A stretch of DNA of 64,000 nucleotides from Acidobacteria subdivision 2 bacterium RH1 MAG20 (GCA_002197545.1 NFUO01000160.1:57904-121903), one strand, 5' to 3'. Positions 16,575-26,095 are shown, counted from the stretch's first letter. Made by a program: numbers and translations. Notes: generated by a model from the sequence alone, not told the origin.

Positions 16575-17408
16575 TTATGGATAGAGAAGGACAGCGATGT
16601 TGTAGGAGGTGAAGGGGCCTGAGGTGCTTTCGGAGCAGGCACCGACGACGGCCTGGTGGTACTTGCCGGAACTGAGTCGCGACTGGAGTTGCGTGGGGAG
16701 TTCGTCGACGTTGTGAGCGGTGTAGCGCATGATGTACCACGGCGGGCGTGAGCCGATGTACCCAGTGGACATGCTGCAGGTCTGGCGGGCGTCCTGTTCG
16801 CTCATGACTTTGCCGTTGGCGATCTCCATGCCGGATTTGGCGAGAAGATTGGCGACAGCCGATTCCTGAGCGTTGAAGCTGAGCGATTGGACGAGATTGG
16901 CAAAATCTTCTACGGCGTAATACTCATGGTCGCGCTCGATGACCGCGATGCCGACGGCATCTACGTTGGGATCGAGAAGGTTCTCGCGATGACCTTCGGA
17001 GTGCATCCAGAGATCGTGGATCATTGCGGAGATAGGGGCTTGGGCTACGTTTTCGGAGATGAGGCTGAAGTGCGCGCCGGCGTTGGCTCCGCGGTCGGAG
17101 AGTTTAGGCTCTCCGGGGAATTGGTGGGAGATTTCGCGATGAGCGGCCATTTCGCGGGCGTGAGCGAGGGCGGCCTGGGCCAGGGTGGGGTCGAGGCGGA
17201 GCGGCTGAAGGCCGCGGGCTACACGATCCTGATTGGCGGCGGCGAGGAGAAACTGCTCGGCCACGTTGGGAGGCGTGTTGAGAATGGACTGGGCGTGGAG
17301 AACTGGAGTGATTGCGAGGAGCATCACAGTCGCTGCAGCCAACATCCAGCTTCGTCTGCGCGGAGAGGGGGCCAATGGCTGAACACGGTGCTCTGGGGAG
17401 GGCTCCAT
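16575..17408 (-). CDS. Secreted CAP (SCP/PR1-like) domain protein
   Basis: A 277-residue protein with an N-terminal signal or anchor segment (WMLAAATVMLLAITPVLHAQ) and a bacterial CAP domain. Visible motifs are AANQDRVARGLQPL, HAREMAAHREISHQ, SENVAQAP and LWMHSEGHRENLL. CAP proteins are extracellular; some bind lipids, others have unknown roles. The C-terminal third after the domain is not recognised. It stands alone between the lipoprotein and the GDP-fucose genes. Confidence 0.85.
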   Translation of the reverse strand: MEPSPEHRVQPLAPSPRRRSWMLAAATVMLLAITPVLHAQSILNTPPNVAEQFLLAAANQDRVARGLQPLRLDPTLAQAALAHAREMAAHREISHQFPGEPKLSDRGANAGAHFSLISENVAQAPISAMIHDLWMHSEGHRENLLDPNVDAVGIAVIERDHEYYAVEDFANLVQSLSFNAQESAVANLLAKSGMEIANGKVMSEQDARQTCSMSTGYIGSRPPWYIMRYTAHNVDELPTQLQSRLSSGKYHQAVVGACSESTSGPFTSYNIAVLLYP

Positions 17409-17522
17409 GTGCGTGATTCTAGGTTTCAGGAACTAATTAGGGCATAGCACTTTTGGGGTATCAGACCCTTCAGTACGTCCCTATCTTCTTTGAATGGATG
17501 AAGTTAAGGAAATTTGTCGAAA

Positions 17523-18482
17523 TCAGGCGAATTGGTTACCAACGGCTTTCCACGTGCGACGGATTCCCTGCTCGAGGCTGGTGGTATGGTGCCAGCCGAG
17601 GTTGTGGAGGAGGGTCACGTCCATAAGCTTGCGGGGAGTGCCGTCCGGTTTGGTAGTGTCGAAGACTAGTTGGCCATTGAAACCAAGGACTTTAGCTACG
17701 ATTTCGGCCAGCTCACGGATGGTGACGTCTTCTCCGGTGCCGATATTGATAAGGGGCGGAGCATCTTCGGTGAGGAGGGTGTTGTAACGGGTCTCGTCGA
17801 GGTTCATCAGGAAGAGGCAGGCTTCGGCTAAATCATCTGAATAGAGCAGTTCGCGGCGGGGAGTTCCAGTTCCCCATGCGGTGATTTCTTTGGCCCCGGA
17901 CTTGATGGCTTCAGCGGTTTTTCGGACGAGGGCGGGCAGGACGTGGGAGGTGTTGAGGTCGAAGTTGTCGCCGGGACCGTAGAGATTGGTGGGCATGGCG
18001 GCCAGGTACTTTGTTTTGTATTGCCTGTTGTAGCTCCAGCACATTTCGATGCCGGCGATCTTGGCGAGCGCGTAAGGGCGGTTGGTGGGTTCGAGGGGGC
18101 CAGTGAGGAGGCAGGACTCGGGCATCGGCTGGGGAGCGAATTTGGGGTAGATGCAGGAGGAGCCGAGGAAGAGGAGACGGTCAACGTGATTGATCCGGCT
18201 GGCTTCGATGATGTTGGTCTGGATGATGAGGTTGTCGCGGATGAAGTCGGCAGGATAGTTGTTGTTGGCAAGGATTCCGCCTACTTTGGCGGCGGCGAGG
18301 AAGACATACTCGGGTTTCTCTTTGGCAAAGAAATTGTTGACGGCGTTGGTGTTCAGTAGGTCGAGTTCGGAGCGGGTACGGAGGAGGAGGTTGGTGTAGC
18401 CTTGGGCGGCGAGGGCGCGGTGGATGGCGGAGCCTACCAGGCCTCGGTGACCGGCGATGTAGATGCGGGAGTTTTTTTTCAT
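17523..18482 (-). CDS. fcl: GDP-L-fucose synthase
   Basis: A 319-residue short-chain dehydrogenase/reductase. The Rossmann motif is AGHRGLVGSAI and the catalytic Tyr-x-x-x-Lys is PYALAKIAG. SSCIYPK and the C-terminal GTPRKLMDV are typical of WcaG/Fcl. It converts GDP-4-keto-6-deoxymannose, made by the Gmd encoded just upstream, into GDP-L-fucose by epimerisation and NADPH reduction. The start at 18482 lies 21 bases after gmd, so they are one operon. The longer in-frame reading upstream is a shadow. Confidence 0.95.
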   Translation of the reverse strand: MKKNSRIYIAGHRGLVGSAIHRALAAQGYTNLLLRTRSELDLLNTNAVNNFFAKEKPEYVFLAAAKVGGILANNNYPADFIRDNLIIQTNIIEASRINHVDRLLFLGSSCIYPKFAPQPMPESCLLTGPLEPTNRPYALAKIAGIEMCWSYNRQYKTKYLAAMPTNLYGPGDNFDLNTSHVLPALVRKTAEAIKSGAKEITAWGTGTPRRELLYSDDLAEACLFLMNLDETRYNTLLTEDAPPLINIGTGEDVTIRELAEIVAKVLGFNGQLVFDTTKPDGTPRKLMDVTLLHNLGWHHTTSLEQGIRRTWKAVGNQFA

Positions 18483-18502
18483 GTTTTTATAGGGCGAAAG
18501 GT

Positions 18503-19588
18503 TTAAGTCTCGCGGACGTTGTAGGCTTCGAAGCCGTGCTTGCGGACGAGAGCGTCGCGCTGGGCGGCTTTGAGGTCGGAGGCGATCATCTCTTCGACGA
18601 GCTGGTCGAAGGTGGTACGGGGGGTCCAGCCTAGTTCGCGGTGGGCCTTGGAGGGGTCGCCGAGGAGGGTTTCGACCTCGGCAGGGCGGAAGTAGCGGGG
18701 GTCTACCGCCACGACAATGTTCCCCTTTGAGTCGACGGCCTTTTCGTCGATGCCGCTGCCTTGCCAGGTCAGGTCGAGTTCGAGGAGTTTGGCGCAGCGC
18801 TGGACGAATTCGCGGACGCTGTACTGCCGCCCGGTGGCGATGACGAAGTCCTGCGGCTTTTCCTGCTGGAGCATCAGCCACTGCATCTCGACGTAGTCGC
18901 GGGCGTGGCCCCAGTCGCGCTTGGAGTCGAGGTTGCCGAGGAAGAGCTGGGTCTGCAGGCCGACTTTAATGCGAGAGAGGCCGCGGGTGATCTTGCGGGT
19001 GACGAAGGTTTCGCCGCGGAGGGGCGACTCGTGGTTGAAGAGGATGCCGTTGCAGGCGTAGATGCCGTAGGCCTCGCGGTAGTTGACGCAGATCCAGTAG
19101 GCGTACATCTTGGCCACGGCGTAGGGTGAGCGCGGGTAGAAGGGCGTGGTCTCCTTCTGCGGGACCTCCTGGACGAGGCCGTAGAGTTCGCTGGTGCTGG
19201 CCTGATAGAACCTGGTCTTCTTTTCGAGGCCGAGGATGCGGATGGCTTCGAGAAGGCGCAGGGGGCCGAGGGCGTCGGCGTCGGCGGTGTATTCGGGCTG
19301 CTCGAAGGAAACCTGAACGTGGGACTGGGCGCCGAGGTTGTAGATCTCGTCGGGCTGGACCTTCTGGACGATGTGGATGAGCGACGAGGAGTCGGTGAGG
19401 TCGCCGTAGTGAAGGATGAAGTGCGGCGAGGGGTTGTGGGGATCTTCGTAGATGTGGTCGATGCGGGCGGTGTTGAAGAGGGAGGAACGGCGCTTGATGC
19501 CGTGGACTTCGTAGCCTTTGGCGAGGAGGAACTCGGCGAGGTAGGCGCCGTCCTGTCCGGTGACTCCTGTGATGAGGGCTTTCTTCAA
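18503..19588 (-). CDS. gmd: GDP-mannose 4,6-dehydratase
   Basis: 361 residues, the usual length for this enzyme. The NADP-binding motif is [15 protein letters not shown], the catalytic Tyr-x-x-x-Lys SPYAVAKMY, and [17 protein letters not shown] is the family signature. It makes GDP-4-keto-6-deoxy-D-mannose. It lies between the WcaI-like glycosyltransferase and fcl, so the three form an exopolysaccharide or lipopolysaccharide sugar set. A second divergent gmd is present in the island at 59835. Confidence 0.96.
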   Translation of the reverse strand: MKKALITGVTGQDGAYLAEFLLAKGYEVHGIKRRSSLFNTARIDHIYEDPHNPSPHFILHYGDLTDSSSLIHIVQKVQPDEIYNLGAQSHVQVSFEQPEYTADADALGPLRLLEAIRILGLEKKTRFYQASTSELYGLVQEVPQKETTPFYPRSPYAVAKMYAYWICVNYREAYGIYACNGILFNHESPLRGETFVTRKITRGLSRIKVGLQTQLFLGNLDSKRDWGHARDYVEMQWLMLQQEKPQDFVIATGRQYSVREFVQRCAKLLELDLTWQGSGIDEKAVDSKGNIVVAVDPRYFRPAEVETLLGDPSKAHRELGWTPRTTFDQLVEEMIASDLKAAQRDALVRKHGFEAYNVRET

Positions 19589-19645
19589 AGCGGAATTTCT
19601 CCTTTATTGGTGCCGCAGTTGACTCGTATCAGTTTACTTGATGGC

Positions 19646-20890
19646 CTAAGTTGCCAGTGCTTGCAGGTCGCGCTCGAATTGCTCAAGAACTTGCTGTTTG
19701 CCTAAATGTTCGACGGCGTAGCGACGGGCGGCTGCGCCTAGTTGCCGTCGGAGGGGTTCGTCGTCGATGAGTTGCTGCACAGCGGCATGGAGAGCGGGAG
19801 CGTCTTCGGCGGGGACGACGAGGCCACAGCCCTCGACAACGTGGGCTACTTGAGTGCCGGGATCGGCGGTGGCGATGACGGGGCGGCCGCTCGAGAGCAT
19901 GCCGGTGAGTTTGGAGGGCATGACGAGGTCGGCTGCTCCAGCGCGCTGGGGCAGCAGATGGATGTCGGCGGCGTTGAGAAGGTCGTTGAGGCGAGCGAAA
20001 GGTTGCAGCGGCAGCAGGGTTACGTTGGCGTGGTGAGAGACGAGGGCTTCGAGTTGCGGGCGGAAGGCTCCGTCGCCGCAGAAGACGAAGTGGACGCGTG
20101 GGTTGTCTTCGAACGTGAGAGCAAGAGGGGCGAGGAGTTCGAGGCCTTGCTTGGCGCCCATGTTGCCGGAGTAGAGAACGATGATCTTTGCGTTTTCTCC
20201 AGAGGCGGGGAGTCCGAGTTCGCGACGGAAGCTGTTGGGAGCGTTTTGCGGCTGGGGGTGGATGGCGTCGACGTCGACCCAGTTGGGGAAGAGGATGGTA
20301 TGAGTTGCGGGTACGCCTTTGGCGAGGGCGCGCTCGACCATTTTATGCGAGATGCTGGAGACGCGGGTGAAGGCCTGGGTGAAGAACCCTTCGAGTCTGA
20401 GAGCAAAGTCGTGGATGAGGCCTTCGGCGGGAAGGAGGCCGAGATCGAAGGCGGCGTCTACCTCGAAGTCCTGTACGTGGAGCCACGAGGCGGCGCCTGA
20501 GGCGTGAGCTACGAGAAGCGCGAGGGGCGCGCCGAAGAAGGTGGGCTCGACGGTGAAGACGATCTCGGGCTTCCAGAAGATCTCGCGGAGCATGACGGGC
20601 AGGCTGCCGAGCATGAAGGAGAAGAGATGCATCATGCGCTTGAGGCCGGTGGGTTTGGCGGGGACGTAGAGCGGAGTGCGGTAGACGATTGGCTCGCCAG
20701 GAATTTTCTCTGTGTGATAGAGCTGGCCGCGGTAGTCTTCGCGGATGCTCCATGCGGGATAGTAGGGAGGGGCGGTGACGACGTGGACCTCGTGGCCCCG
20801 AGCGGCGAGCCAGGAGGCCATTTCGCCGGTGTATTTGCCGATGCCGGTTAGCTCAGGGGCATAGTTGAGGCCGTAGATCAGAATTCGCAA
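19646..20890 (-). CDS. WcaI-like glycosyltransferase
   Basis: A 414-residue GT4-type glycosyltransferase. The N-terminal YGLNYAPELTGIGKYTGEM and VVTAPPYYPAW motifs match the colanic-acid WcaI group, and the C-terminal part has LVMPSKLTGMLSSGRPVIA. It probably adds a fucose-containing unit to an exopolysaccharide, as suggested by the gmd-fcl neighbours downstream. It starts an apparent three-gene operon and lies downstream of the atypical regulator at 21047. Confidence 0.88.
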   Translation of the reverse strand: MRILIYGLNYAPELTGIGKYTGEMASWLAARGHEVHVVTAPPYYPAWSIREDYRGQLYHTEKIPGEPIVYRTPLYVPAKPTGLKRMMHLFSFMLGSLPVMLREIFWKPEIVFTVEPTFFGAPLALLVAHASGAASWLHVQDFEVDAAFDLGLLPAEGLIHDFALRLEGFFTQAFTRVSSISHKMVERALAKGVPATHTILFPNWVDVDAIHPQPQNAPNSFRRELGLPASGENAKIIVLYSGNMGAKQGLELLAPLALTFEDNPRVHFVFCGDGAFRPQLEALVSHHANVTLLPLQPFARLNDLLNAADIHLLPQRAGAADLVMPSKLTGMLSSGRPVIATADPGTQVAHVVEGCGLVVPAEDAPALHAAVQQLIDDEPLRRQLGAAARRYAVEHLGKQQVLEQFERDLQALAT

Positions 20891-21005
20891 ACTGGTCCTT
20901 TGGGGCCCGAAGAGCCACGGTAGTTTGGCTTACCTTGATCTGATTTTACCTGCGGGCTCTCAACTCGGAATATGCCAGGGTGAATTGGCGGAGCTAATGC
21001 TTAAC

Positions 21006-21031
21006 ACCGATCTGCACCGATAGACACCGAT
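21006..21031. repeat. Decameric ACCGAT repeat
   Basis: ACCGAT occurs three times at exactly 10-base spacing (21006, 21016, 21026), that is one helical turn. It lies in the 156-base gap between the regulator at 21047 and the glycosyltransferase. It could be a binding array or a simple tandem repeat. Confidence 0.55.
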
Positions 21032-21046
21032 TTGTGTTGCGTTGCT

Positions 21047-22030
21047 CTATTGTCTATCGAGCTGGGTTACGGGAGAGCAGGCGTCCAACATTCGATAGAG
21101 TGTGGACCGGCTGATTCCCAACAACTCTGCCGCACGCAGTTTATTGCCTGCACAATCTTTCAAGACCTGGAGTACATGCTGCTCTATTACATCCTGCAGG
21201 CGTGCTGGTTCACTGGTGCTTTGACTGAGGGCTTCCTGATGTGTGCTGAGAGCCTGTGCCAGTTCTGGAAGTTGTTCGGTCCTGATGACGCTGCCTTCGG
21301 TTCGCAGGGCGGCATTCTTCAGCATGTTTTCCAACTCGCGGACGTTTCCGGGCCATGCGTAAGACCGCAGAAACTCCATTGTGTCGTTCGCAATGGTAAT
21401 GTTCTGCCGATACGGCAGTGCAAAGCTGCTGAGAAAATGTGCTGCCAGCGTGGGGATGTCTTCGATCCGCTCTCGCAGGGGAGGCAGTGAGATCTGCACC
21501 ATTGCAAGCCGCTGATAGAGTTGCTGCCGGAACTGTCCCGAGGCGGCTAAAGCGCGCAGGTCTTGATTGGTTGAAGCGATGATGCGTGGATGCATCCGGT
21601 GTGGGGAGGCGAGGCCATTCTGCGCCCAGTCATTTCGGGACAACAGCTCCAGCAGCTCGTCCTGGGTGTCGAGCGGCATCTCGTTGATGTGATCGAAGAA
21701 GAGTGTGCCGTGCTGGGCCAGCTTCATGAGATAGCTGATTCGGTTGCCGGAGGCCGATGCGATAAAAGGCCCTTTTGCGCTAAGACTGGTTCGATGCAGG
21801 GCGCGTGCTGTGGTCTGCATGCCGGTGCCGGGTTCTCCGCTGAGAAGCACGGTGCGGAAGTGCGGGCCGATGCGACGGATTTGCAGGCGAAGCCGCTTCA
21901 TCGCGGCGCTGTCGCCGACGATTGGCCATTCCCTGGTGTAGTGCGGCGTCGGTGGGGCGATGGCCTCCTTAAGTGGCTTTCTGGTGGGAAGAGGCCGAAA
22001 CGACGAGGGGATGTAGCTGAAGGCGGACAT
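21047..22030 (-). CDS. Degenerate NtrC-type AAA+ regulator without receiver domain
   Basis: About 327 residues from the ATG at 22030, which has AAGGGAG upstream; the ORF extension to 22222 covers repeat DNA. The AAA+ core is recognisable but altered. Walker A reads GEPGTGMQT with the lysine replaced, Walker B reads TLFFDHINEMP with His in place of the catalytic Glu, and the GAFTGA loop is missing. The arginine-finger region and the C-terminal Fis-like helix (RAAELLGISRSTLYRML) remain. It probably binds DNA but neither hydrolyses ATP normally nor contacts sigma54. It sits just upstream of the fucose/exopolysaccharide genes and may control them. Confidence 0.8.
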   Translation of the reverse strand: MSAFSYIPSSFRPLPTRKPLKEAIAPPTPHYTREWPIVGDSAAMKRLRLQIRRIGPHFRTVLLSGEPGTGMQTTARALHRTSLSAKGPFIASASGNRISYLMKLAQHGTLFFDHINEMPLDTQDELLELLSRNDWAQNGLASPHRMHPRIIASTNQDLRALAASGQFRQQLYQRLAMVQISLPPLRERIEDIPTLAAHFLSSFALPYRQNITIANDTMEFLRSYAWPGNVRELENMLKNAALRTEGSVIRTEQLPELAQALSTHQEALSQSTSEPARLQDVIEQHVLQVLKDCAGNKLRAAELLGISRSTLYRMLDACSPVTQLDRQ

Positions 22031-22111
22031 GGCTGCTCCCTTCATCGGCGGAAGATGGCTGGGGATGAGCGGGCTTAGCGGGGTTTCAGAGAAGGCGTGC
22101 CAGGGAAGAGA

Positions 22112-22170
22112 ACCGCAGGTCCTTCGACTGCGGCGGCAGAAGCGCCGCCTGCGCTCAGGATGACAATTTC
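22112..22170. repeat. Repeat resembling the MITE core
   Basis: It contains GGTCCTTCGACTGCGG, a GGCGGC/GCCGCC hairpin and GCTCAGGATGACA. This resembles the TTCTTC...GCTCAGAATGACA part of the elements at 29119 and 32100. It lies in the upstream region of the regulator gene. Confidence 0.35.
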
Positions 22171-22273
22171 TATTACGGGTACGGTCATATTGGAATTGCT
22201 TTAAATGAATTGAGCCGGACAACGCTAAGCGCGGTATCCAGCTCTCTTTATAGCTTAATTTTTACGCGATGTT

Positions 22274-22699
22274 TTATGCGGTGGTCTTGGCGCAGTAGGT
22301 GTCGAAGGCGCGGGTGAGTTCCTGGGCGATTGCCGGTGCGGTCGAGGTCTCGATCGCCGAGCGCTGCATGAGGTAGACGAGTTGTCCGTCGCGCAGGATT
22401 GCGATCGCGGGCGAGGTTGGGGGATGGCCGCCGAAGTAGCTGCGCGCCTTCTCGGTCGCTTCGCGATCCTGGCCGGCGAACACCGTTACCGCGTGGTCAG
22501 GCTTGGCGCTGTGCTGCATCGCGAGACGAACGCCGGGACGCATCTTGCCGGCGGCGCATCCGCAGATCGAGTTCACCACCACCATCGTCGTTCCCGGCTG
22601 AGCTACGGCGGCATCGACATCGACTGCGGTGCGGGCCTCGGACAGGCCGGCGCGGGTAAGCTCTTCGCGCATCGGAATTACCATAATCTCTGGATACAT
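22274..22699 (-). CDS. BrxA/BrxB family bacilliredoxin
   Basis: About 141 residues, the usual length for YphP/YqiW proteins. The redox motif is CGC in VNSICGCAAG, and MYPEIMVIPMREEL at the N-terminus is conserved in the family. Bacilliredoxins remove bacillithiol from proteins in Firmicutes; homologues also occur in acidobacteria, where the thiol partner may differ. The ATG at 22699 is chosen because AGGAG lies at a proper distance from it and directly abuts the ATG at 22705. Confidence 0.9.
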   Translation of the reverse strand: MYPEIMVIPMREELTRAGLSEARTAVDVDAAVAQPGTTMVVVNSICGCAAGKMRPGVRLAMQHSAKPDHAVTVFAGQDREATEKARSYFGGHPPTSPAIAILRDGQLVYLMQRSAIETSTAPAIAQELTRAFDTYCAKTTA

Positions 22700-22801
22700 G
22701 AGCATCTCCTGGGACGGCCATGGACGACCGCCTGGTTCGATTGTACGGTTTCGCCGAGTGCGGCGCTAGTCAGGGGCGCCGGGTGTTGTAGTCTCTAAGC
22801 C

Positions 22802-23875
22802 GTGCCGACTCTTCCTATCCGCGTTCAGGAGCAGGTTTTGCTTGCTCCGTATACTACGTTCCGCATTGGCGGGTCCGCGCGCTATTTTTGTGAGGTTACG
22901 AGCGAGGTTGAGCTTCGCGAGGCTGTGAAATTCGCTGGCGGGCGGGGGTTCAGAATCTTTGTTCTGGGTGGGGGGAGCAATTTGCTGGTCGGCGATGAGG
23001 GATTTGATGGGCTGGTGATTCATGTTGCCATCGATGACCCTGTGCTGTCGTCCTCAGATGGACGTTATGCCGATTATGTCGCTACTGCGGGCATGGACTG
23101 GGATGCCTTTGTGCTGCAGGTGTGCGAGCAGGGAATCAGCGGCGTCGAATGTCTTGCCGGAATACCGGGGCTGGTCGGGGGAACGCCGGTGCAGAATGTG
23201 GGTGCTTATGGCCAGGAGGTGGCTGGCACTATTGTTGGGGTTCGAGCCTTCGATCTTGAGGCGATGGATTTCGTGGTGCTTTCGCATGGGGAATGTGGGT
23301 TTGCTTATCGCCGGAGTATCTTCAATACCACTCAGCGCGGGCGTTACATCGTTACCGCTGTGACGTTTCGGTTTGATCTTGCGGCTCGTCCGAAGCTGTC
23401 CTATGCCGATTTGCAACGCCACTTTGCGGGCTGGGATGCGACGGGACCTGCGCCGACGCCGCTGGATGTCTATCATGCTGTACGGGCTATTCGCCATGGG
23501 AAGGGGATGCTTCTGGTGGAGGGAGAGGCAGATTGCCGGAGTGCGGGATCATTCTTCAAGAATCCTGTTGTCGCTTCGTCTGTGCTTGGCCAGATCGCTG
23601 CAAATCTTCATATGTCTGCGAGCAAGATTCCTCACTGGCCTGCCACTGATGGACAGATTAAATTGCCTGCTGCCTGGTTGCTTGAGAAGGCTGGGTTTCC
23701 CAAGGGATTCATTCTTGGCCATGCGGGAATCTCTTCGCGGCACACGCTGGCGCTTATCAATCGGGGACATGCTACTGCCGCCGATATGATCGCGCTGCGG
23801 GACAGTATTCGGCATGAGGTTTTGAGTCGCTTCGGGATTTTGCTTGAACAGGAGCCGATTCAGCCGGGCGGTTAA
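22802..23875 (+). CDS. murB: UDP-N-acetylenolpyruvoylglucosamine reductase
   Basis: A 357-residue FAD enzyme of peptidoglycan precursor synthesis, reducing UDP-GlcNAc-enolpyruvate to UDP-MurNAc with NADPH. The FAD-binding segments are FRIGGSARYF, LGGGSNLLV and GIPGLVGGTPVQNVGAYGQE, and the catalytic serine lies in SAGSFFKNP. It is the type I (E. coli-like) form by length and the YRRSIF loop. It starts at a GTG and ends overlapping the convergent modC stop by 4 bases. Confidence 0.95.
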   Translation: MPTLPIRVQEQVLLAPYTTFRIGGSARYFCEVTSEVELREAVKFAGGRGFRIFVLGGGSNLLVGDEGFDGLVIHVAIDDPVLSSSDGRYADYVATAGMDWDAFVLQVCEQGISGVECLAGIPGLVGGTPVQNVGAYGQEVAGTIVGVRAFDLEAMDFVVLSHGECGFAYRRSIFNTTQRGRYIVTAVTFRFDLAARPKLSYADLQRHFAGWDATGPAPTPLDVYHAVRAIRHGKGMLLVEGEADCRSAGSFFKNPVVASSVLGQIAANLHMSASKIPHWPATDGQIKLPAAWLLEKAGFPKGFILGHAGISSRHTLALINRGHATAADMIALRDSIRHEVLSRFGILLEQEPIQPGG

Positions 23876-24624
23876 GGATTATTTTGTTGGCTGCGGGAAA
23901 GCTGGGTCATCAGACGATTTCGCTCCTCTGCGAGTACGGTTTCTACTGGGCCTTGTTGCAGTACCTTGCCATCGGAGAATTTGATGACCTCGGCGGCTAA
24001 TTGAAATGCCTCGCCTACGTCATGCGTCACGGATAGGACCGGTGTCTTCGTTGCCGCGAGCCAGCTTCGCAGGTCTTCGAGTAGCTCGTCGCGCAGGGGG
24101 AGATGCAGGCCTGCAAAGGGTTCATCCAGCAGCAGGAGGCTGTTGGGTACGGTGATGGCTGAGGCTGCGGCACGGGCCACGGCTACTCGCTGGCGCTCTC
24201 CTCCGGAGAGCTTCCAGGGCACTGCTTTTGCTAATTCTTTCAGTCGAAATCGCCGTAATGCCTCTTCGATGATTTCAGGTGACGTTGCCGGGACGCCGTA
24301 GGCCACATTCTGGTGCACCGTCATGTTGGGGAAGAGAGAAGCTGTCTGGGCTGCGAGACGGATGCTGCGTCGATGGGAGGGTAGGGAAGTGCCGGTTGTA
24401 CTGTCGAATAGAACGGTCGGCACAGAGGAGTGCAAGACGATGCGTCCTTTTGCTGGCCGCATCAGCCCGGCGATGGCTCGCAGGATTGTTGTCTTTCCGC
24501 TGCCTGATGGGCCGAATAGCACTGTCCATGGCTTGGTCAACTCGAAGGCTGCGTCGAAGGCGAGGGTTCCCTGACGATGCTGCATGGAAAAACTTAGGTG
24601 TGGCGTGCGCTCAGACAAGTTCAC
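23872..24624 (-). CDS. modC: Molybdate ABC transporter ATP-binding protein
   Basis: A 250-residue ATPase. Walker A is GPSGSGKTT, the signature LSGGERQRVAVARA and Walker B LLLLDEPF. It overlaps modB by 14 bases and completes a modABC operon, so molybdate (or tungstate) import is the likely role. It is shorter than typical ModC (about 350 residues) and lacks the C-terminal molybdate-sensing domain, so it may not be feedback-controlled in the usual way. Confidence 0.88.
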   Translation of the reverse strand: MNLSERTPHLSFSMQHRQGTLAFDAAFELTKPWTVLFGPSGSGKTTILRAIAGLMRPAKGRIVLHSSVPTVLFDSTTGTSLPSHRRSIRLAAQTASLFPNMTVHQNVAYGVPATSPEIIEEALRRFRLKELAKAVPWKLSGGERQRVAVARAAASAITVPNSLLLLDEPFAGLHLPLRDELLEDLRSWLAATKTPVLSVTHDVGEAFQLAAEVIKFSDGKVLQQGPVETVLAEERNRLMTQLSRSQQNNP

Positions 24625-25285
24625 CCCGCCCGAGTCCGCTTCCGCGCCGCGAGTAGATCACAATCAGGGAGGCCAAGGAAACTACGACAAGTACAAGGGC
24701 TGTCCGGTTAGCGGCGGCGTAGTTGAAGTCCTGCACCTGGTCGTAGAGCGAGATGGAGAGCGTCTGCGTGGCTCCGGGGATGTTTCCGCCCAGCATGAGC
24801 ACAACGCCGAACTCGCCCACGGTATGGGTGAACGTCAGCACGGTGCTGGTCAGCAGGGAACCGCGTGTCAGCGGCATCGCCACGCTCCAGAAGGTTCGCC
24901 ATGGAGACGCTCCGAGTCCGGCGGAGGCTTCGATGTAGCCGCGATCTACGGAGCCAAATCCTGCAACCAGAGGCTGCACCGCAAACGGCAGACTGTACAG
25001 CACCGATCCCACCAGAAGGCCGGAGAAGCTGAAGGCCAGCGAGTGGCCGAAGATGTGCGTCAGCACACGTCCCGGAGGGGTCAGAGGGCCAAGCATGACC
25101 AGAAGATAAAATCCAAGCACTGTAGGCGGCAGCACCAGAGGTAGAGCTACCAGAGCCTGTATTACTGCTCGGCTTGCGCCTTTGCCTGAGGCGATCCACC
25201 ACGCCAGCGGAAGGGCGAACACCAGCAGAATTGCTGTTGTGCTCGCAGCCAGCCGCAACGTCAACCAAAGCGCCTCAAAATCCAT
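24611..25285 (-). CDS. modB: Molybdate ABC transporter permease
   Basis: A 224-residue permease with five to six membrane helices and the EAA-loop motif EASAGLGASPWRTFW, which contacts the ATPase. Length and sequence match ModB. It lies between modA (48-base gap) and modC (14-base overlap) on the same strand. Confidence 0.92.
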   Translation of the reverse strand: MDFEALWLTLRLAASTTAILLVFALPLAWWIASGKGASRAVIQALVALPLVLPPTVLGFYLLVMLGPLTPPGRVLTHIFGHSLAFSFSGLLVGSVLYSLPFAVQPLVAGFGSVDRGYIEASAGLGASPWRTFWSVAMPLTRGSLLTSTVLTFTHTVGEFGVVLMLGGNIPGATQTLSISLYDQVQDFNYAAANRTALVLVVVSLASLIVIYSRRGSGLGRGELV

Positions 25286-25333
25286 ACAGCGCCAGTCTAT
25301 ACACTTTGCAAAAGGGGTTGGCGGCGGCTTGCC

Positions 25334-26095
25334 TTACTGCACTGCCGACAGCCCTAGTTTGCTCATGTTTCCCTGTACCGCAGGCGTGAGTAACCAATCG
25401 AGAAAGGCGTGGGCTTCGGGCCGCTGTGTCGATTTGATCATTACCACGGCGCACTGTCGCATCTCCGGATAGACCCTCGGCACCAGAACATACGTTCCAA
25501 TCTGTTTGAAGTGCTCTGTACTGGCTGCCGTCAACGAAATCAGTCCGAGTTGAGCATTGCCCGACTCCACAAACTGCGCCGTCTGCGCGATATTTTCTGC
25601 GACGACCAGATGCGGAGCCACCTTGTCGTAGATATTCAACTTCTGCAGCGCGGCTGCTGCGGCCCGTCCGTATGGCGCGTGAAGCTCGTTCGCAATGGCG
25701 ATCCGGGTTACTCGCGGATCGGTCAATGTATCGATGGTCAAAGGCTGCAAGGGAGAGTCTTTCCGCGCCCACAGAACCAGCGTGCCCTTTGCGTAAGCAA
25801 CAGGCTCCTTCATGTCCGACAGTCCAGCGGCTACGATTTTCTCGGGAAAGACAAAATCCGCTGCCAGAAAAATATCCATTGGAGCGCCGTTCAGGATCTG
25901 GGTCGTCAGCGTGGCGGACGATCCGTAGCTGACCACCAGCTTTATTCCGGTTGCATGTTCGTAGGCTGCGGCGAGCACCGGCATGACCGGCTGCAAATCC
26001 GCTGCCGCGGCCACATGCAGCTCCTTTTGTCCCCATGCCGTACCTGCTCCGAAGAACCCGCTCAACATCACCAGGCAAAGAAGAATAGCTCTCAT
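25334..26095 (-). CDS. modA: Molybdate ABC transporter substrate-binding protein
   Basis: A 253-residue exported protein. The signal peptide starts at the ATG at 26095 (MRAILLCLVMLSGFFGA, cleaved near AWGQ). The ModA fold begins with LHVAAAADLQPVM, YGSSATLTTQI and MDIFLAADFVFPE, which hold the oxyanion-binding serines. It captures molybdate in the periplasm for ModBC. It is the first gene of the operon, only 41 bases from the divergent thrC start, so promoter elements of both must overlap. Confidence 0.92.
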   Translation of the reverse strand: MRAILLCLVMLSGFFGAGTAWGQKELHVAAAADLQPVMPVLAAAYEHATGIKLVVSYGSSATLTTQILNGAPMDIFLAADFVFPEKIVAAGLSDMKEPVAYAKGTLVLWARKDSPLQPLTIDTLTDPRVTRIAIANELHAPYGRAAAAALQKLNIYDKVAPHLVVAENIAQTAQFVESGNAQLGLISLTAASTEHFKQIGTYVLVPRVYPEMRQCAVVMIKSTQRPEAHAFLDWLLTPAVQGNMSKLGLSAVQ

